From NCBI GenBank assembly GCA_038326995.1, contig JBBQKP010000120.1:1-10091 (forward strand): 10,091 bases of DNA, written 5' to 3'. The notes under the pieces are model-generated. The model saw only the letters and a list, made by a program, of their open reading frames with translations. It did not search any database and had not been told where the DNA came from. Numbering within the stretch: position 1 is the first letter of the stretch; the number at the start of each line of letters is the position of its first letter. Made by a program: the position numbers and the translations under genes. Shown piece after piece: positions 1 to 7,492 of the stretch. The stretch is from JBBQKP01 sp038326995 (GTDB taxonomy: Bacteria; Planctomycetota; Phycisphaerae; Tepidisphaerales; Tepidisphaeraceae).

Positions 1-95
1 CAGGCCCCGGCGGTGGCGGTGGTTTTGGTGGTGGCGGCGGCGGTGGTGGTCGATCCGGCGGCGGATACGGTGGTGGTGGCGGCGGCGGTCGATAA
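1..95 (+). CDS. Glycine-rich RNA-binding protein, C-terminal tail (partial)
   Basis: The reading frame starting at base 3 gives about 30 residues, almost all glycine, with single Phe, Ser, Tyr and Arg residues (for example GFGGG, GRSGGGYGGG), and ends in GGR followed by TAA at 93-95. Tails of this kind follow a single RRM domain in small bacterial RNA-binding proteins that bind single-stranded RNA and are often cold-induced. The RRM itself lies outside the window, so that assignment is inference from the tail alone. Other glycine-rich proteins, such as single-stranded DNA-binding protein tails, remain possible. The frame is supported by the clean stop and by the intrinsic terminator that follows about 35 bases later. 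The GGT/GGC codon runs make the tail repetitive and prone to slippage. Confidence 0.6.
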   Translation, partial: GPGGGGGFGGGGGGGGRSGGGYGGGGGGGR

Positions 96-131
96 TTCGG
101 CACTGGCCGACTAAACATTTATTAGAGATTA

Positions 132-160
132 GGGTGGGCACTCCTGCCCACCCCTTTTTC
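132..160 (+). terminator. Intrinsic terminator after the glycine-rich protein gene
   Basis: A perfect 9-bp stem (GGGTGGGCA at 132-140 pairing with TGCCCACCC at 145-153) encloses a 4-base loop (CTCC) and is followed by a T-run at 155-159. It separates the upstream gene from the exporter operon, which therefore needs its own promoter between about 161 and 237. Confidence 0.9.
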
Positions 161-209
161 TCATTCCACACTAAATCGTTTCCCTGTGACAAACCTCGTT
201 CTTTCTATG

Positions 210-221
210 CTGACTGGTCAG
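210..221. promoter_or_regulatory. Short inverted repeat upstream of the exporter operon
   Basis: CTGAC-TG-GTCAG is a perfect 5-bp inverted repeat with a 2-base spacer, 16 bases before the ATG of the ABC ATPase gene and just upstream of its ribosome binding site (GAAGGA, 225-230). The position would suit an operator or a small leader hairpin. It occurs once in this role in the window and no regulator can be assigned. A repeat this short can arise by chance. Confidence 0.25.
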
Positions 222-237
222 ACCGAAGGATGTTTAT

Positions 238-1281
238 ATGAGTGAAACAGGCGTCGGCGATCACGCAATCGACCCCAGCCGGGCCGCTGTTAAGCCCGCC
301 GTAACGCCCGTTGTGGATGCGATGAGGGATGACTCAGCATTGATCCCGCCATTGGCCAGTCCCGCGGCAAATCCTGCGGCAAATCCTGCGGCAAATCCTG
401 CGGCTGAGGCGGCGGTGCATATTGAGCACCTGACCAAGACCTATCGCGACTTCTGGGGACGCGATAAAGTTCGCGCCCTCGACGACCTTAACCTCACGAT
501 CCAGCGCGGCGAGGTGTTCGGCCTGCTCGGGCCTAACGGGTCGGGCAAGTCCACCACGATCAAGCTGCTTCTTGGACTCATCTTCCCCACCTCGGGCCGG
601 GCCTGGGTGCTCGGGCAGCCCGTCGGGTCGACCGCGATCAATCAGAAGATCGGCTTCCTGCCCGAGGAGAGCTATCTCTACCGATTCCTCAACGGCGAAG
701 AGACGCTTTATTTCTACGGCCGACTTTTTAATATCCCGCATCGAGAACTCAAGAAACGCGTTCCCGAATTACTCGACATCGTCGGGCTTGATAACAAAGC
801 CCGCAAGCGAAAGCTGCGCGAATACAGCAAGGGCATGGCCCGGCGAATCGGGCTTGCTCAGGCGATGATCAATGACCCGGAATTGATCGTCCTGGACGAG
901 CCGACCACGGGCCTTGATCCGATCGGCACGCGCGAGATGAAAGACCTCATCGTCTCGCTTAAAAATCAGGGCAAGACTGTCATCCTCTGCTCGCACCTCC
1001 TGGCCGACGTGCAGGACGTGTGCGACCGCATCACCATCCTGTTTCGCGGCAAGATGCAGACGCTGGGCAGCGTGAGCGAACTGCTTCAGGTTCGCGATGT
1101 CACGCACATCGAAACTACGGGCCTCTCGCCCGACCAGCTCGCGCAGGCTCGCACGTTCATGCGAAATCTCACCGGCAAAGAGCCCGCCGTCACGCACCCC
1201 AGCAGCACGCTCGAAGACCTCTTTGTTCGCATCGTGGCCGACAACACGCCCGCCGGGCAGTCGTATACGTCGAGCCGATAG
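238..1281 (+). CDS. ABC-2 type transporter ATP-binding protein
   Basis: This is the cytoplasmic ATPase of an ABC-2 exporter and hydrolyses ATP to drive the permease encoded next. Visible motifs are Walker A GPNGSGKST (residues 98-106), signature YSKGM (196-200), Walker B LIVLDE (216-221), D-loop TGLDP (224-228) and the switch histidine H253 in CSHLL. The Q-loop region reads GFLPEES. The YSKGM signature and FLPEE are usual variants in NatA/GldA-like ATPases, so they do not suggest loss of activity. The nucleotide-binding domain starts near residue 60. The first 60 residues are an unusual low-complexity extension rich in Ala and Pro, with NPAA repeats at 41-56. The ATG at 238 is supported by GAAGGA seven bases upstream. 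Later ATGs (for example residue 29) lie inside the extension. The gene is first in a three-gene operon with 70 bases to the permease. The substrate is unknown. Confidence 0.93.
   Translation: MSETGVGDHAIDPSRAAVKPAVTPVVDAMRDDSALIPPLASPAANPAANPAANPAAEAAVHIEHLTKTYRDFWGRDKVRALDDLNLTIQRGEVFGLLGPNGSGKSTTIKLLLGLIFPTSGRAWVLGQPVGSTAINQKIGFLPEESYLYRFLNGEETLYFYGRLFNIPHRELKKRVPELLDIVGLDNKARKRKLREYSKGMARRIGLAQAMINDPELIVLDEPTTGLDPIGTREMKDLIVSLKNQGKTVILCSHLLADVQDVCDRITILFRGKMQTLGSVSELLQVRDVTHIETTGLSPDQLAQARTFMRNLTGKEPAVTHPSSTLEDLFVRIVADNTPAGQSYTSSR
361..405 (+). repeat. 12-bp tandem repeat coding for NPAA units
   Basis: Three consecutive copies of a 12-base unit (AATCCTGCGGCA at 370-381 and 382-393, then the same with a final T at 394-405) follow a partial copy at 361-369. 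They encode Asn-Pro-Ala-Ala repeats in the N-terminal extension of the ABC ATPase. Copies are identical or nearly so, which suggests recent expansion by slippage. Units of 12 bases keep the frame, so copy number could vary without destroying the protein. Confidence 0.9.
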
Positions 1282-1351
1282 GTGGACCGAAATCAGTCGA
1301 TCGATCAGAGCATATTTAGTTCCTTAGTTTTAGTTCGATCCCGAAATCCAC

Positions 1352-3355
1352 ATGGACGTCGTCTTACCCTATAGCCCGCAAATGATCGCCTTCGTCGCGG
1401 CCGTCGCGGCGCTGTGCATCGGCGGCTACGGATTCTTCGACCTCATTCGTTTCTCTCTCGTTCGCGTGCTCGCCATCGCGCACGTGCTCATCATCGACGC
1501 AGTTCGCAGACGCGTCCTATGGGTGTTGCCCGTGGTCATGCTGGGCGTGATCGTCATCGTCCAATTGCAACGGCCTATCGATGAACTCGACGCCGTGCGG
1601 CAAACCATCAAGGCGTCGCTCTTCGCTTCGGGCCTCGTGACGGGCCTGCTCATTCTGATTCTCGCCTCGACAAGCCTGGGTCGCGATATCGACAGCAAGG
1701 TGATCTTCACAATCGTCAGCAAGCCCGCCTCCAGGCTCGAAATCGTCACGGGTAAACTCGTCGGCTTTTCAGGGGTCGCCGCACTGCTGCTGGGCGTAAT
1801 GCTCGTCTTCACTTGGGGCCTGACTCACGTTCGCGCCGCGCAGATGGGTCGGACCATTGATTCACGCCTGGCGATGGGCAACTCCGACGCGTTTTCCACA
1901 GCATGGCTCGAACACTTCCAAACGACAGGCCTGCTCCGCACCAACCGCCTGACCTCGCCGACATCGACCAATGTCTTTTCGCGCTTGCCTTCGAAGAGCG
2001 AGCCGGGCTCGATTTCGAGTCTGCAAAACGCGGTGATTCCATTCGAAGTTGATCCGATACAGCTCATTCCGGGCGGCGCATCAAACGCCCTGCCAGGCGC
2101 GGCCGGGGTCGTGATCGAACTTCGCATTCCCTTTGAACAAATCTCGGGCGATCGGCCCTTGGTTCTCCTCGCCGACGAATGCCAGCTCGCCATCTCGATC
2201 GTCTCGCAGTTCGACGAACTCGTCGTCGGCCCCGCCGAGATCAATCGCGGCAGCCCAGTCGTGCTCACCGACCCTGCCGCTATCAAACCCGTACGCGTCT
2301 TCGTATCCGAACAGGCGTCGCAACTGCTGGCCGGGATGCGAAGATTCATGATCCGCATCTCCGTCGTCGGCGGCGATCACCTCATCTCACTCGGCAGCGA
2401 GTCCGTCCGGCTCATTGTCCCCGCCACTTCCGCAGACCTCTTCCGGACCATCACGCCCGTCAACCTTTTTGAAACACAACAGCCCGCTCCGATCCTCCGC
2501 GGCGGGTTCGGTCGGCGCGGCCTGCGCGTCCTCGGACCGGGCCAGCCCGGAACAGGCACCGCAAGATTCTCCTTCGGCACGCAAGCCCAGCCGGTGCCGC
2601 TTTCATCTGATCACCTCGATCTCGAACTTCGCGTCGGCGTTGATCGATCCGAAGATGCGGGCGATGTCCCCACGAGGCTCGTACTCACGCTGACCGACCG
2701 AAAAACCGGCGCTATCGCTCCAGAGCAGATTGTGATTCCAGAGAACAATCGAACCGCATTCATTCGCGTACCCATAGCCTCGCTGAGCAGCGGCGTGAGC
2801 TCGCTCACCAGCGGCCTGATCGACGCCGACCTGCGTGTGGAAACACCGGGCCATGCGATCGAGCTTGAAAAATCGACGATGTCAGTCGTCGAGCCTTCGG
2901 GCTTCTTCGCCGTCAATCTTGCCAAGGCGTTTTTCGGTCAGTGGCTTCTCGCGGTGCTCATCGCCTCGCTCGCATTGTGCTGCAGCACGTTTCTTTCCTG
3001 GCACATCGCGTTGGTCCTTAGCGTGTTTGTCCTGGGCGCGAACTGGGTCGTGGAACAGGTCGGTGACGCACTCGCCAGCGGCATCGGCGCACGCGTGGCG
3101 TTGAGCGCACAAATCACCGACACCGCCGCCGTTCAGACCGTCGCCGGTACAGTCGAAGGCCTCGCACTCACGCTCCGCACGATCGCGAGTTATTTGCCGA
3201 ATCTGGACTACTTTGCGTTAAATGATTTCGTCGAGCGCGGGCTGGCCGTGCCTTCTACGGATGTCATTCGCGCCGTGTTCACGCTCGTGATATTCGCTGT
3301 GCCCGCGATTTCTCTTGCATACGTGGCCCTTCGCCGAAAGGAAGTGGCACCGTGA
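1352..3355 (+). CDS. ABC-2 type transporter permease with large extracytoplasmic domain
   Basis: This is the membrane subunit expected to pair with the upstream ATPase. Hydrophobic segments lie at about residues 11-29, 55-72, 88-108 and 136-160, then at 517-545, 549-567 and 638-659. The stretch GRDIDSKVIFTIVSKP followed by LEIVTGKLVGF (110-140) is the typical ABC-2 permease pattern in which the first cytoplasmic segment ends before a transmembrane helix. Between about 165 and 515 lies a non-membrane region of roughly 350 residues, rich in beta-type sequence, that should face the periplasm. This makes the protein about twice the size of a simple six-helix ABC-2 permease. No strong ribosome binding site precedes ATG 1352; an in-frame ATG at 1382 (residue 11) is an alternative start. 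The stop overlaps the start of the next gene. The family is clear, the substrate is not. Confidence 0.85.
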   Translation: MDVVLPYSPQMIAFVAAVAALCIGGYGFFDLIRFSLVRVLAIAHVLIIDAVRRRVLWVLPVVMLGVIVIVQLQRPIDELDAVRQTIKASLFASGLVTGLLILILASTSLGRDIDSKVIFTIVSKPASRLEIVTGKLVGFSGVAALLLGVMLVFTWGLTHVRAAQMGRTIDSRLAMGNSDAFSTAWLEHFQTTGLLRTNRLTSPTSTNVFSRLPSKSEPGSISSLQNAVIPFEVDPIQLIPGGASNALPGAAGVVIELRIPFEQISGDRPLVLLADECQLAISIVSQFDELVVGPAEINRGSPVVLTDPAAIKPVRVFVSEQASQLLAGMRRFMIRISVVGGDHLISLGSESVRLIVPATSADLFRTITPVNLFETQQPAPILRGGFGRRGLRVLGPGQPGTGTARFSFGTQAQPVPLSSDHLDLELRVGVDRSEDAGDVPTRLVLTLTDRKTGAIAPEQIVIPENNRTAFIRVPIASLSSGVSSLTSGLIDADLRVETPGHAIELEKSTMSVVEPSGFFAVNLAKAFFGQWLLAVLIASLALCCSTFLSWHIALVLSVFVLGANWVVEQVGDALASGIGARVALSAQITDTAAVQTVAGTVEGLALTLRTIASYLPNLDYFALNDFVERGLAVPSTDVIRAVFTLVIFAVPAISLAYVALRRKEVAP

Positions 3356-5106
3356 ATAAAGGAGCGAACAGAACCATTGCTCAGGGGAATCCCAAGAACT
3401 TCGCTTCACGATTCATCCTCGTGGGCGTGCTCATCGCGTCGCTCATCGGCGCGTCGGCCGTCAGGCACTTCGCCTACCGCCCGCTCGCCACCACAGCCAG
3501 CTCTGCCGGCACGGGCTCTTCATCTGCCGCCACCCTTTCGGGCATGGACAGCTTTGCGATCGGTCTACTGCTCGGCGGTTTTCGCGGGCCGCTGGTCATG
3601 GCGATGTGGATGAACATCGAGGCTCAGAAGAATCGTCGCGACTATGAAGACATCGACACGCGAATCAATCTGGTTCGACTGCTTCAGCCCGAATTCGACG
3701 ACGTTCACCTTTTCCAGATCGGCAACAAGGCCTACAACCTTTCCGTCCAGCTCACCAGTCTTGCCGCGAAATATTCCGCCGTTCTTGAGGGGCTCGATTA
3801 CGCCCGGTCGGTCGATCGCGAGCGGCCTTTCAACATCAACATCCTGGCCGAGATGGCGGACATCTATTTCCACAAGCTGGGCGAATCGACTGAAAAATTT
3901 TACTACCGCGCACGCGTCCGAGACGACTCGCTCGCACCAGTTTCGCGCGTTCAATTCACTATCGATGCAAAGAGCCGCGGCGCGTTCGTTACCGCCGCCC
4001 TGGACGCAGGAATTGACCCGAGCCGTTATGTGATTCAGGAAGCCGTCGATCCGACCAGGATCAACGTGATCGTGAGGCAGGAATTCGCCGACGTTCTTCG
4101 CCCGCGACTCGAAAATCTCATCCCTGTCATCACCATCAGGCCGCCCCGAACGACCAACCAACGCGACACCACATTTCGGCGATTCGCGCACGATCCGCTG
4201 CTGGACGTGAACGGAAATCTGCTCGCCGAGTTCTCCAAGCCGCGCGCCGGCGCTCCAGTCATCGACAACGTTCTGGACGGCAGCGAACTGCAGTTTCTAA
4301 GGCAATTCGAGCCTTTTCCACAGGGCGTTTCCACCTTCGCGCTGGCGTTCAATTACTACAGCAAGTGCGAGGCCCTAAGACAATCTCGCGGCCTTCGATC
4401 CGCCAAGCTCCCGCCACGCGTGCTCAGTTCACGCTCCGCCATCGCCCTGCGATTCTGGACCGAAGAAGAGTTCGATCGAGGCCGACATTTTGAAGCCGCC
4501 GCCGCGGGTTTGCCCCAGCCGGCCGAGAAGGAATTTCCCGAGCTCGAACTTCTCGCACACGATCAGCCGCTTGATTCGGCGCGCATTGCACTGCTCCAGG
4601 CCGACGCGTTGAATTCATACAAGCGTGTCATCGATTTGATCTCGCGAACCGAAAAAGAGTACGCCGCCCACATTGAGCGTTTCACACAGGACCGCACGCT
4701 GTATCTTCCGCACCTCACATGGCTCGACGCGCTATCGACTCTGGTCCAAGCCGACCGGGATTTTATTCTCGCCCAGCAGGCAACCGATCCCGAACTTCGC
4801 TCGAAGCTCATTCGCCAATCTCGAGACCACTACCTCAAAGCTCGCGAAATGATGTACCGAAACGGCCTGCTGTGGTTCGTCACTGGAGAACTGGCGCAGA
4901 TCACGTTTCCCAGAGGCTACTCGCCCGAAGACGTCGCCAGCCGCGTACCCGCCGACCTGCTTTCCGAAATTTACGCCCGCACGCTTTCGGGTGCGACCGA
5001 GCTCAACCTGCCCAATCTCTCTCCACGAGAATTGGCCGAGTTCAACACGTATGCACAGCGATGTGCCGCGCGAATCCAGACCCTCGACGCATTGATCGTG
5101 CCGTGA
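3352..5106 (+). CDS. Membrane-anchored hypothetical protein of the exporter operon, possibly TPR-like
   Basis: The GTG start at 3352 overlaps the permease stop in a GTGA arrangement and is preceded by AAAGGAAG (3337-3344) at a good distance, so the two genes are translationally coupled. Residues 1-20 are basic and polar, and 21-40 form one transmembrane helix (FILVGVLIASLIGASA). A Ser/Thr/Ala/Gly linker follows at about 46-63. The rest is soluble and largely helical. The part from about 68 to 180 (LLGGFRGPLVMAMWMNIE, then LVRLLQPEFDDVHLFQIGNKAYN) resembles TPR-like proteins of the Planctomycetes-Verrucomicrobia group that carry an LGGFRG...W motif. That resemblance is recalled, not searched. 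The protein lacks a second membrane span and any visible catalytic motif. A role as periplasmic partner or scaffold of the exporter is inferred from operon position only. Confidence 0.8.
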   Translation: MNKGANRTIAQGNPKNFASRFILVGVLIASLIGASAVRHFAYRPLATTASSAGTGSSSAATLSGMDSFAIGLLLGGFRGPLVMAMWMNIEAQKNRRDYEDIDTRINLVRLLQPEFDDVHLFQIGNKAYNLSVQLTSLAAKYSAVLEGLDYARSVDRERPFNINILAEMADIYFHKLGESTEKFYYRARVRDDSLAPVSRVQFTIDAKSRGAFVTAALDAGIDPSRYVIQEAVDPTRINVIVRQEFADVLRPRLENLIPVITIRPPRTTNQRDTTFRRFAHDPLLDVNGNLLAEFSKPRAGAPVIDNVLDGSELQFLRQFEPFPQGVSTFALAFNYYSKCEALRQSRGLRSAKLPPRVLSSRSAIALRFWTEEEFDRGRHFEAAAAGLPQPAEKEFPELELLAHDQPLDSARIALLQADALNSYKRVIDLISRTEKEYAAHIERFTQDRTLYLPHLTWLDALSTLVQADRDFILAQQATDPELRSKLIRQSRDHYLKAREMMYRNGLLWFVTGELAQITFPRGYSPEDVASRVPADLLSEIYARTLSGATELNLPNLSPRELAEFNTYAQRCAARIQTLDALIVP

Positions 5107-5142
5107 CGCAAATCAAATTGAGTTCGATCGCGTCGGCGCTCA

Positions 5143-5571
5143 TCACGCGGGCCTGAACCACACCGGCTGAGGCTGTCGCTGTGGTTTGCGTGGCGTACGC
5201 AATCGCTCGACATCGGTCAGAACCCACTGGTACAAATCACCCTCACACGACGGCGGAATTACTTTTTCAATGACCGCGCTACCCACGATCAGGCCGCGCG
5301 GCAAGTCCTCTTCCAGGCCGATCATCTTCACCTGCTTCGCCAGTTCGATCATCCAACCAGGCGGCGAAGCGGGACGCAAATCGTCCGACCACGCACCAGC
5401 GCTCAACAGGCCGGCCGCGAACAAACCATCGGCCGCGCTTGATTTCCTCTTCGTCGCGTAAATGTAAAACCGCTCGCCGATGATCGTCGTCGAACGCGTC
5501 CTAAGCTCCGCGGTCTTGATCCCGCGCAGAATCAACTCCGCAAACGGCTGCCTGACAGAGAGTGCGAGCAT
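5143..5571 (-). CDS. ASCH domain protein
   Basis: This 142-residue protein starts LSVRQPFAELILRGIKT and carries the ASCH signature GxKxxExR as G17, K19, E22 and R24, followed by IIGERFYIYAT (31-40). The C-terminal half has GLIVGSAVI (93-101) and YQWVLTDVERL (114-124), then a proline- and arginine-rich end (TPRKP...PVWFRP). ASCH domains have the PUA-like beta-barrel fold and are thought to bind RNA or modified nucleotides; some members act as amidohydrolases on modified cytidine. Which applies here cannot be told from sequence alone. The size matches a stand-alone ASCH protein, so it looks complete. The ATG at 5571 has no clear ribosome binding site. The gene converges with the exporter operon, with only 36 bases between stops. 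Confidence 0.85.
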   Translation of the reverse strand: MLALSVRQPFAELILRGIKTAELRTRSTTIIGERFYIYATKRKSSAADGLFAAGLLSAGAWSDDLRPASPPGWMIELAKQVKMIGLEEDLPRGLIVGSAVIEKVIPPSCEGDLYQWVLTDVERLRTPRKPQRQPQPVWFRPA

Positions 5572-5950
5572 TGAAGAGATATCGGCTGGTCCGACAGACG
5601 ACTGAAGATGCGGATCCTTTCTCGCGTATAAGTATTGCTATTGGCACCATCAGATCCGCGGCCACAAAAGTACGACACAAACTGTGACACTGCGACCCAT
5701 CAGAAAAGTATCCCGGAAACACAATGTTTTTCAAGGTGTTCCTGGTCTGCTCGACGGGCGCCGAAGGACTCAAACCAACGCAGAATTCGTTTGGAAATCG
5801 CGAAAATTCTGAGCCTGCCGCACCAAAATTCGCAACCGTCGAACCGGTTTCATCAAGTTTAATCGACGGGCTGTCGTCGTTCGCGCCCGAGCAACTTCTA
5901 AAGCTGATCATGCCGGCGAATGCGCTGAAGTCGTGACCGTCAACCGAAAA
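5572..5950. other. Intergenic region, 379 bases, no convincing gene
   Basis: Both flanking genes (ASCH and beta-helix protein) are on the minus strand, so the ASCH promoter should lie in the part near 5572-5650, but no clear -35/-10 pair is visible. Local GC is lower than in the neighbours. The only reading frame of note is on the plus strand (5688-5936, described separately as a possible relic). No ribosome binding site, terminator or tRNA was recognised. Confidence 0.5.
5688..5936 (+). pseudogene. Possible degraded C-terminal tail of a recombinase-type gene
   Basis: A frame open from 5688 (after a TGA at 5685) to the TGA at 5934-5936 contains CSTGAEGLKPTQNSFGNR (the first ATG is at 5724) and ends with SSLIDGLSSFAPEQLLKLI, an amphipathic helix-like segment. 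A short GAEGL-P-T phrase followed by a variable tail and a terminal helix is a pattern I associate with the ends of planctomycete tyrosine recombinases, but this is memory of a pattern, not a match. There is no ribosome binding site before 5724, no catalytic Arg/His/Tyr region and no upstream remainder of the gene in this or the other two frames. It may equally be a chance frame. Confidence 0.2.
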
Positions 5951-7294
5951 TCAGCCCGCCCCACTCGCGGCCGGAGCGACGCATCGGACGTCAGACTCTT
6001 CGACGACGCCCACATGTTCGTTCAAACGCGCGGGCCGACTATCGACGGCCTCGGTCGTGACGCGAACACGATCCAGTTCGAGCTTGTCCACTCGATAGGC
6101 CAGCAGACCCCACGCCGGCAAGGGCCGAACTCCCAAACGCGGCTCGACGAGCTGCACGTCTCCCGATGGCGGCGCGCTCTGGGCCGTGTATCGCACCGAC
6201 ACGTCGCGCAGCGTCACGCGCTCAATCGGCGTCTCGGCCCAGCTCTCGAAGCTCATCGCCGCATGATAGACGCCCGTCGCCGTCAGTCGCTCGATCGTCA
6301 CCGAGCCCGCTCGGTTCCCAGGGCGAACGTACAGCGTCACGGCACTCTGCACGTCGCGCGCGGTCGTGTCGGAGATGAGCACGTCGTCGAGGTCGCCGGT
6401 GGTCGCGTCCCAACTGCCCGGCTGAAGCAGGACCGCGGCGAGCATATTCGTGCGGCTTTGCGTGCGGTGCTCGTACTGACCCGGGCCGTAGAAAACGCAG
6501 CCGTGGATGAGCAATTTCGTCGCCGGTCCGATCAGGCGGATGCCGTTGCAGCTGGAGTTGATCTGACAGTGCGAGATCAGCGTGTCGTGCCAGTATCGGC
6601 CCGCGATGCTGTCGTCGCCCGTGCGGAAATCGCAGCGGATGATCGACATGTTTATACACGGTCGGCCCGGCGTGCCGCGCAGGTGAACGCCGTCCCAACC
6701 GCCCAAAAACGTGCAGCCGCGAACGGCCAATCGATCGACGTGCTCGCCGTAGATTGCGTAGTTGGCCGCGTCGATAAACGTGACATCGGTGAACGTGATA
6801 TCCGCACAATCGATAAGCCTCACCGCGTGCGGCCCGCGCATCTTTTCCTCACCACGAACATCAAACACCTTCGCCCCGTCGATCACGCCCGGCCCGATGA
6901 TCGCGACGTTGCGAACGCCCACGCCGATGATCATCGCCCGCAGCCAGCGGGAGTCAGAACGGGGATCGATCGCGGAATCGCTCGCCACGTACGCGTCGAG
7001 ATCGGGCGTGCCCACCAGTCGGCTGCCCGCCTGCAGGTGCAGCGTTATGTTGCTCTGAAGGTAGATCGTGCCGATGAGATATCTGCCCGGCGGGACGACG
7101 ACGGTGCCGCCAAACGGGCCGGCGACTTGGCTTGCCGCGTCGATCGCGCGTTGGATCGCGTGCGTGTCGGAAGCCAGGCCCGTGCCCGAAGCGCCGAAGG
7201 CTCGAACGTCGAAACGGCCATCGATTGGAGCGTCGAATCGGGGATCAAGAGTCAAGTCAGAAGTCTGCGTCGGCTGCTTGGATGGTGTGGTCAT
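5951..7294 (-). CDS. Right-handed beta-helix (GH28/pectate-lyase-like) protein
   Basis: The N-terminal part FDVRAFGASG (28-37), then DTHAIQRAIDAA (43-54) and GGTVVVPPGRYLIG (62-75), is the standard opening of pectate-lyase-superfamily and GH28 beta-helix proteins. Repeated coils follow: IIGPGVIDGA (132-141), ITFTDVTFIDAANYAIYG (166-183) and LAVRGCTFLGGWDGVHLRG (189-207). GH28 acid residues appear as D201 (in GWDGV) and D227-D228 (GDDSIAG). The usual GHG motif about 20 residues later is replaced by NSSCNGIRL (246-254), so the canonical polygalacturonase chemistry is doubtful. A different glycan, a lyase-like reaction or a binding role is possible. No signal peptide is visible: the N-terminus is polar and Thr/Pro-rich, suggesting a cytoplasmic enzyme. 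ATG 7294 is the only ATG near the domain start and lacks a clear ribosome binding site. It is divergent from the TetR gene. Confidence 0.82.
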   Translation of the reverse strand: MTTPSKQPTQTSDLTLDPRFDAPIDGRFDVRAFGASGTGLASDTHAIQRAIDAASQVAGPFGGTVVVPPGRYLIGTIYLQSNITLHLQAGSRLVGTPDLDAYVASDSAIDPRSDSRWLRAMIIGVGVRNVAIIGPGVIDGAKVFDVRGEEKMRGPHAVRLIDCADITFTDVTFIDAANYAIYGEHVDRLAVRGCTFLGGWDGVHLRGTPGRPCINMSIIRCDFRTGDDSIAGRYWHDTLISHCQINSSCNGIRLIGPATKLLIHGCVFYGPGQYEHRTQSRTNMLAAVLLQPGSWDATTGDLDDVLISDTTARDVQSAVTLYVRPGNRAGSVTIERLTATGVYHAAMSFESWAETPIERVTLRDVSVRYTAQSAPPSGDVQLVEPRLGVRPLPAWGLLAYRVDKLELDRVRVTTEAVDSRPARLNEHVGVVEESDVRCVAPAASGAG

Positions 7295-7458
7295 GGTGAA
7301 TCGCGACCAATGTACGAGTGCGTGGGTAAAGGTGTCACCGCCGACGGCGCGTCAATCAACTCCAGTTGTTAACAGTAGAGTTGAACTGGCTTTTGGTCCA
7401 CTAAAGCGTTTGGTGATGCGATGGGAGGCGGGAGCGCAGGAATAAAGTGAAATAGCCT

Positions 7459-7488
7459 TTGACATTGACCTTCTGATAGGTATACAAT
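7459..7488 (+). promoter_or_regulatory. Sigma70-type promoter of the TetR gene, overlapping its first ATG
   Basis: A consensus -35 TTGACA (7459-7464) is followed after 16 bases by TATACA (7481-7486); read as TACAAT (7483-7488) the spacing is 18. The -10 box thus overlaps the ATG at 7487. Transcription would begin near 7493-7495, at the second ATG (7493), giving a leaderless mRNA. The operator-like dyad at 7467-7482 fills the spacer, a typical repression site. Confidence 0.75.
7467..7482. promoter_or_regulatory. Predicted TetR operator 1 (autoregulation)
   Basis: GACCTT-CTGA-TAGGTA is an imperfect dyad lying between the -35 and -10 boxes of the tetR promoter. Read on the minus strand it is TACCTATCAGAAGGTC and matches operator 2 (8145-8160) at 14 of 16 positions, including an identical 10-base core TACCTATCAG. 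A bound repressor here would exclude RNA polymerase. Confidence 0.75.
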
Positions 7489-7492
7489 GGTC

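Noticed and set aside
1..95. GGT/GGC-rich run as a possible microsatellite or CRISPR-like repeat
   Set aside because: It reads in frame as a glycine-rich protein tail with a proper stop followed by a terminator. No spacer-repeat structure exists here or elsewhere in the window.
196..200. YSKGM at residues 196-200 of the ABC ATPase in place of LSGGQ (coordinates are residue numbers)
   Set aside because: Considered as a sign of an inactive ATPase, but this signature is common among NatA/GldA-type ABC-2 ATPases, and the Walker motifs and switch histidine are intact.
5501..5911. Minus-strand open frame of 136 codons overlapping the ASCH gene start
   Set aside because: It overlaps the ASCH coding region in another frame, is rich in Ser and Cys, and shows no domain or ribosome binding site.
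5933..7372. Long plus-strand open frame (479 codons) opposite the beta-helix gene
   Set aside because: Its product is dominated by Arg, Ala, Val, Asp and His without hydrophobic core spacing or recognisable domains, whereas the minus strand gives a clear beta-helix protein. It is an antisense shadow caused by GC-rich codon bias.
7357..7389. Interleaved inverted repeats CAACTC/GAGTTG and CCAGTT/AACTGG between the beta-helix and TetR genes
   Set aside because: The arms are 6 bp and interleaved so both cannot form together; no promoter element sits around them and no second copy is present. Likely chance.
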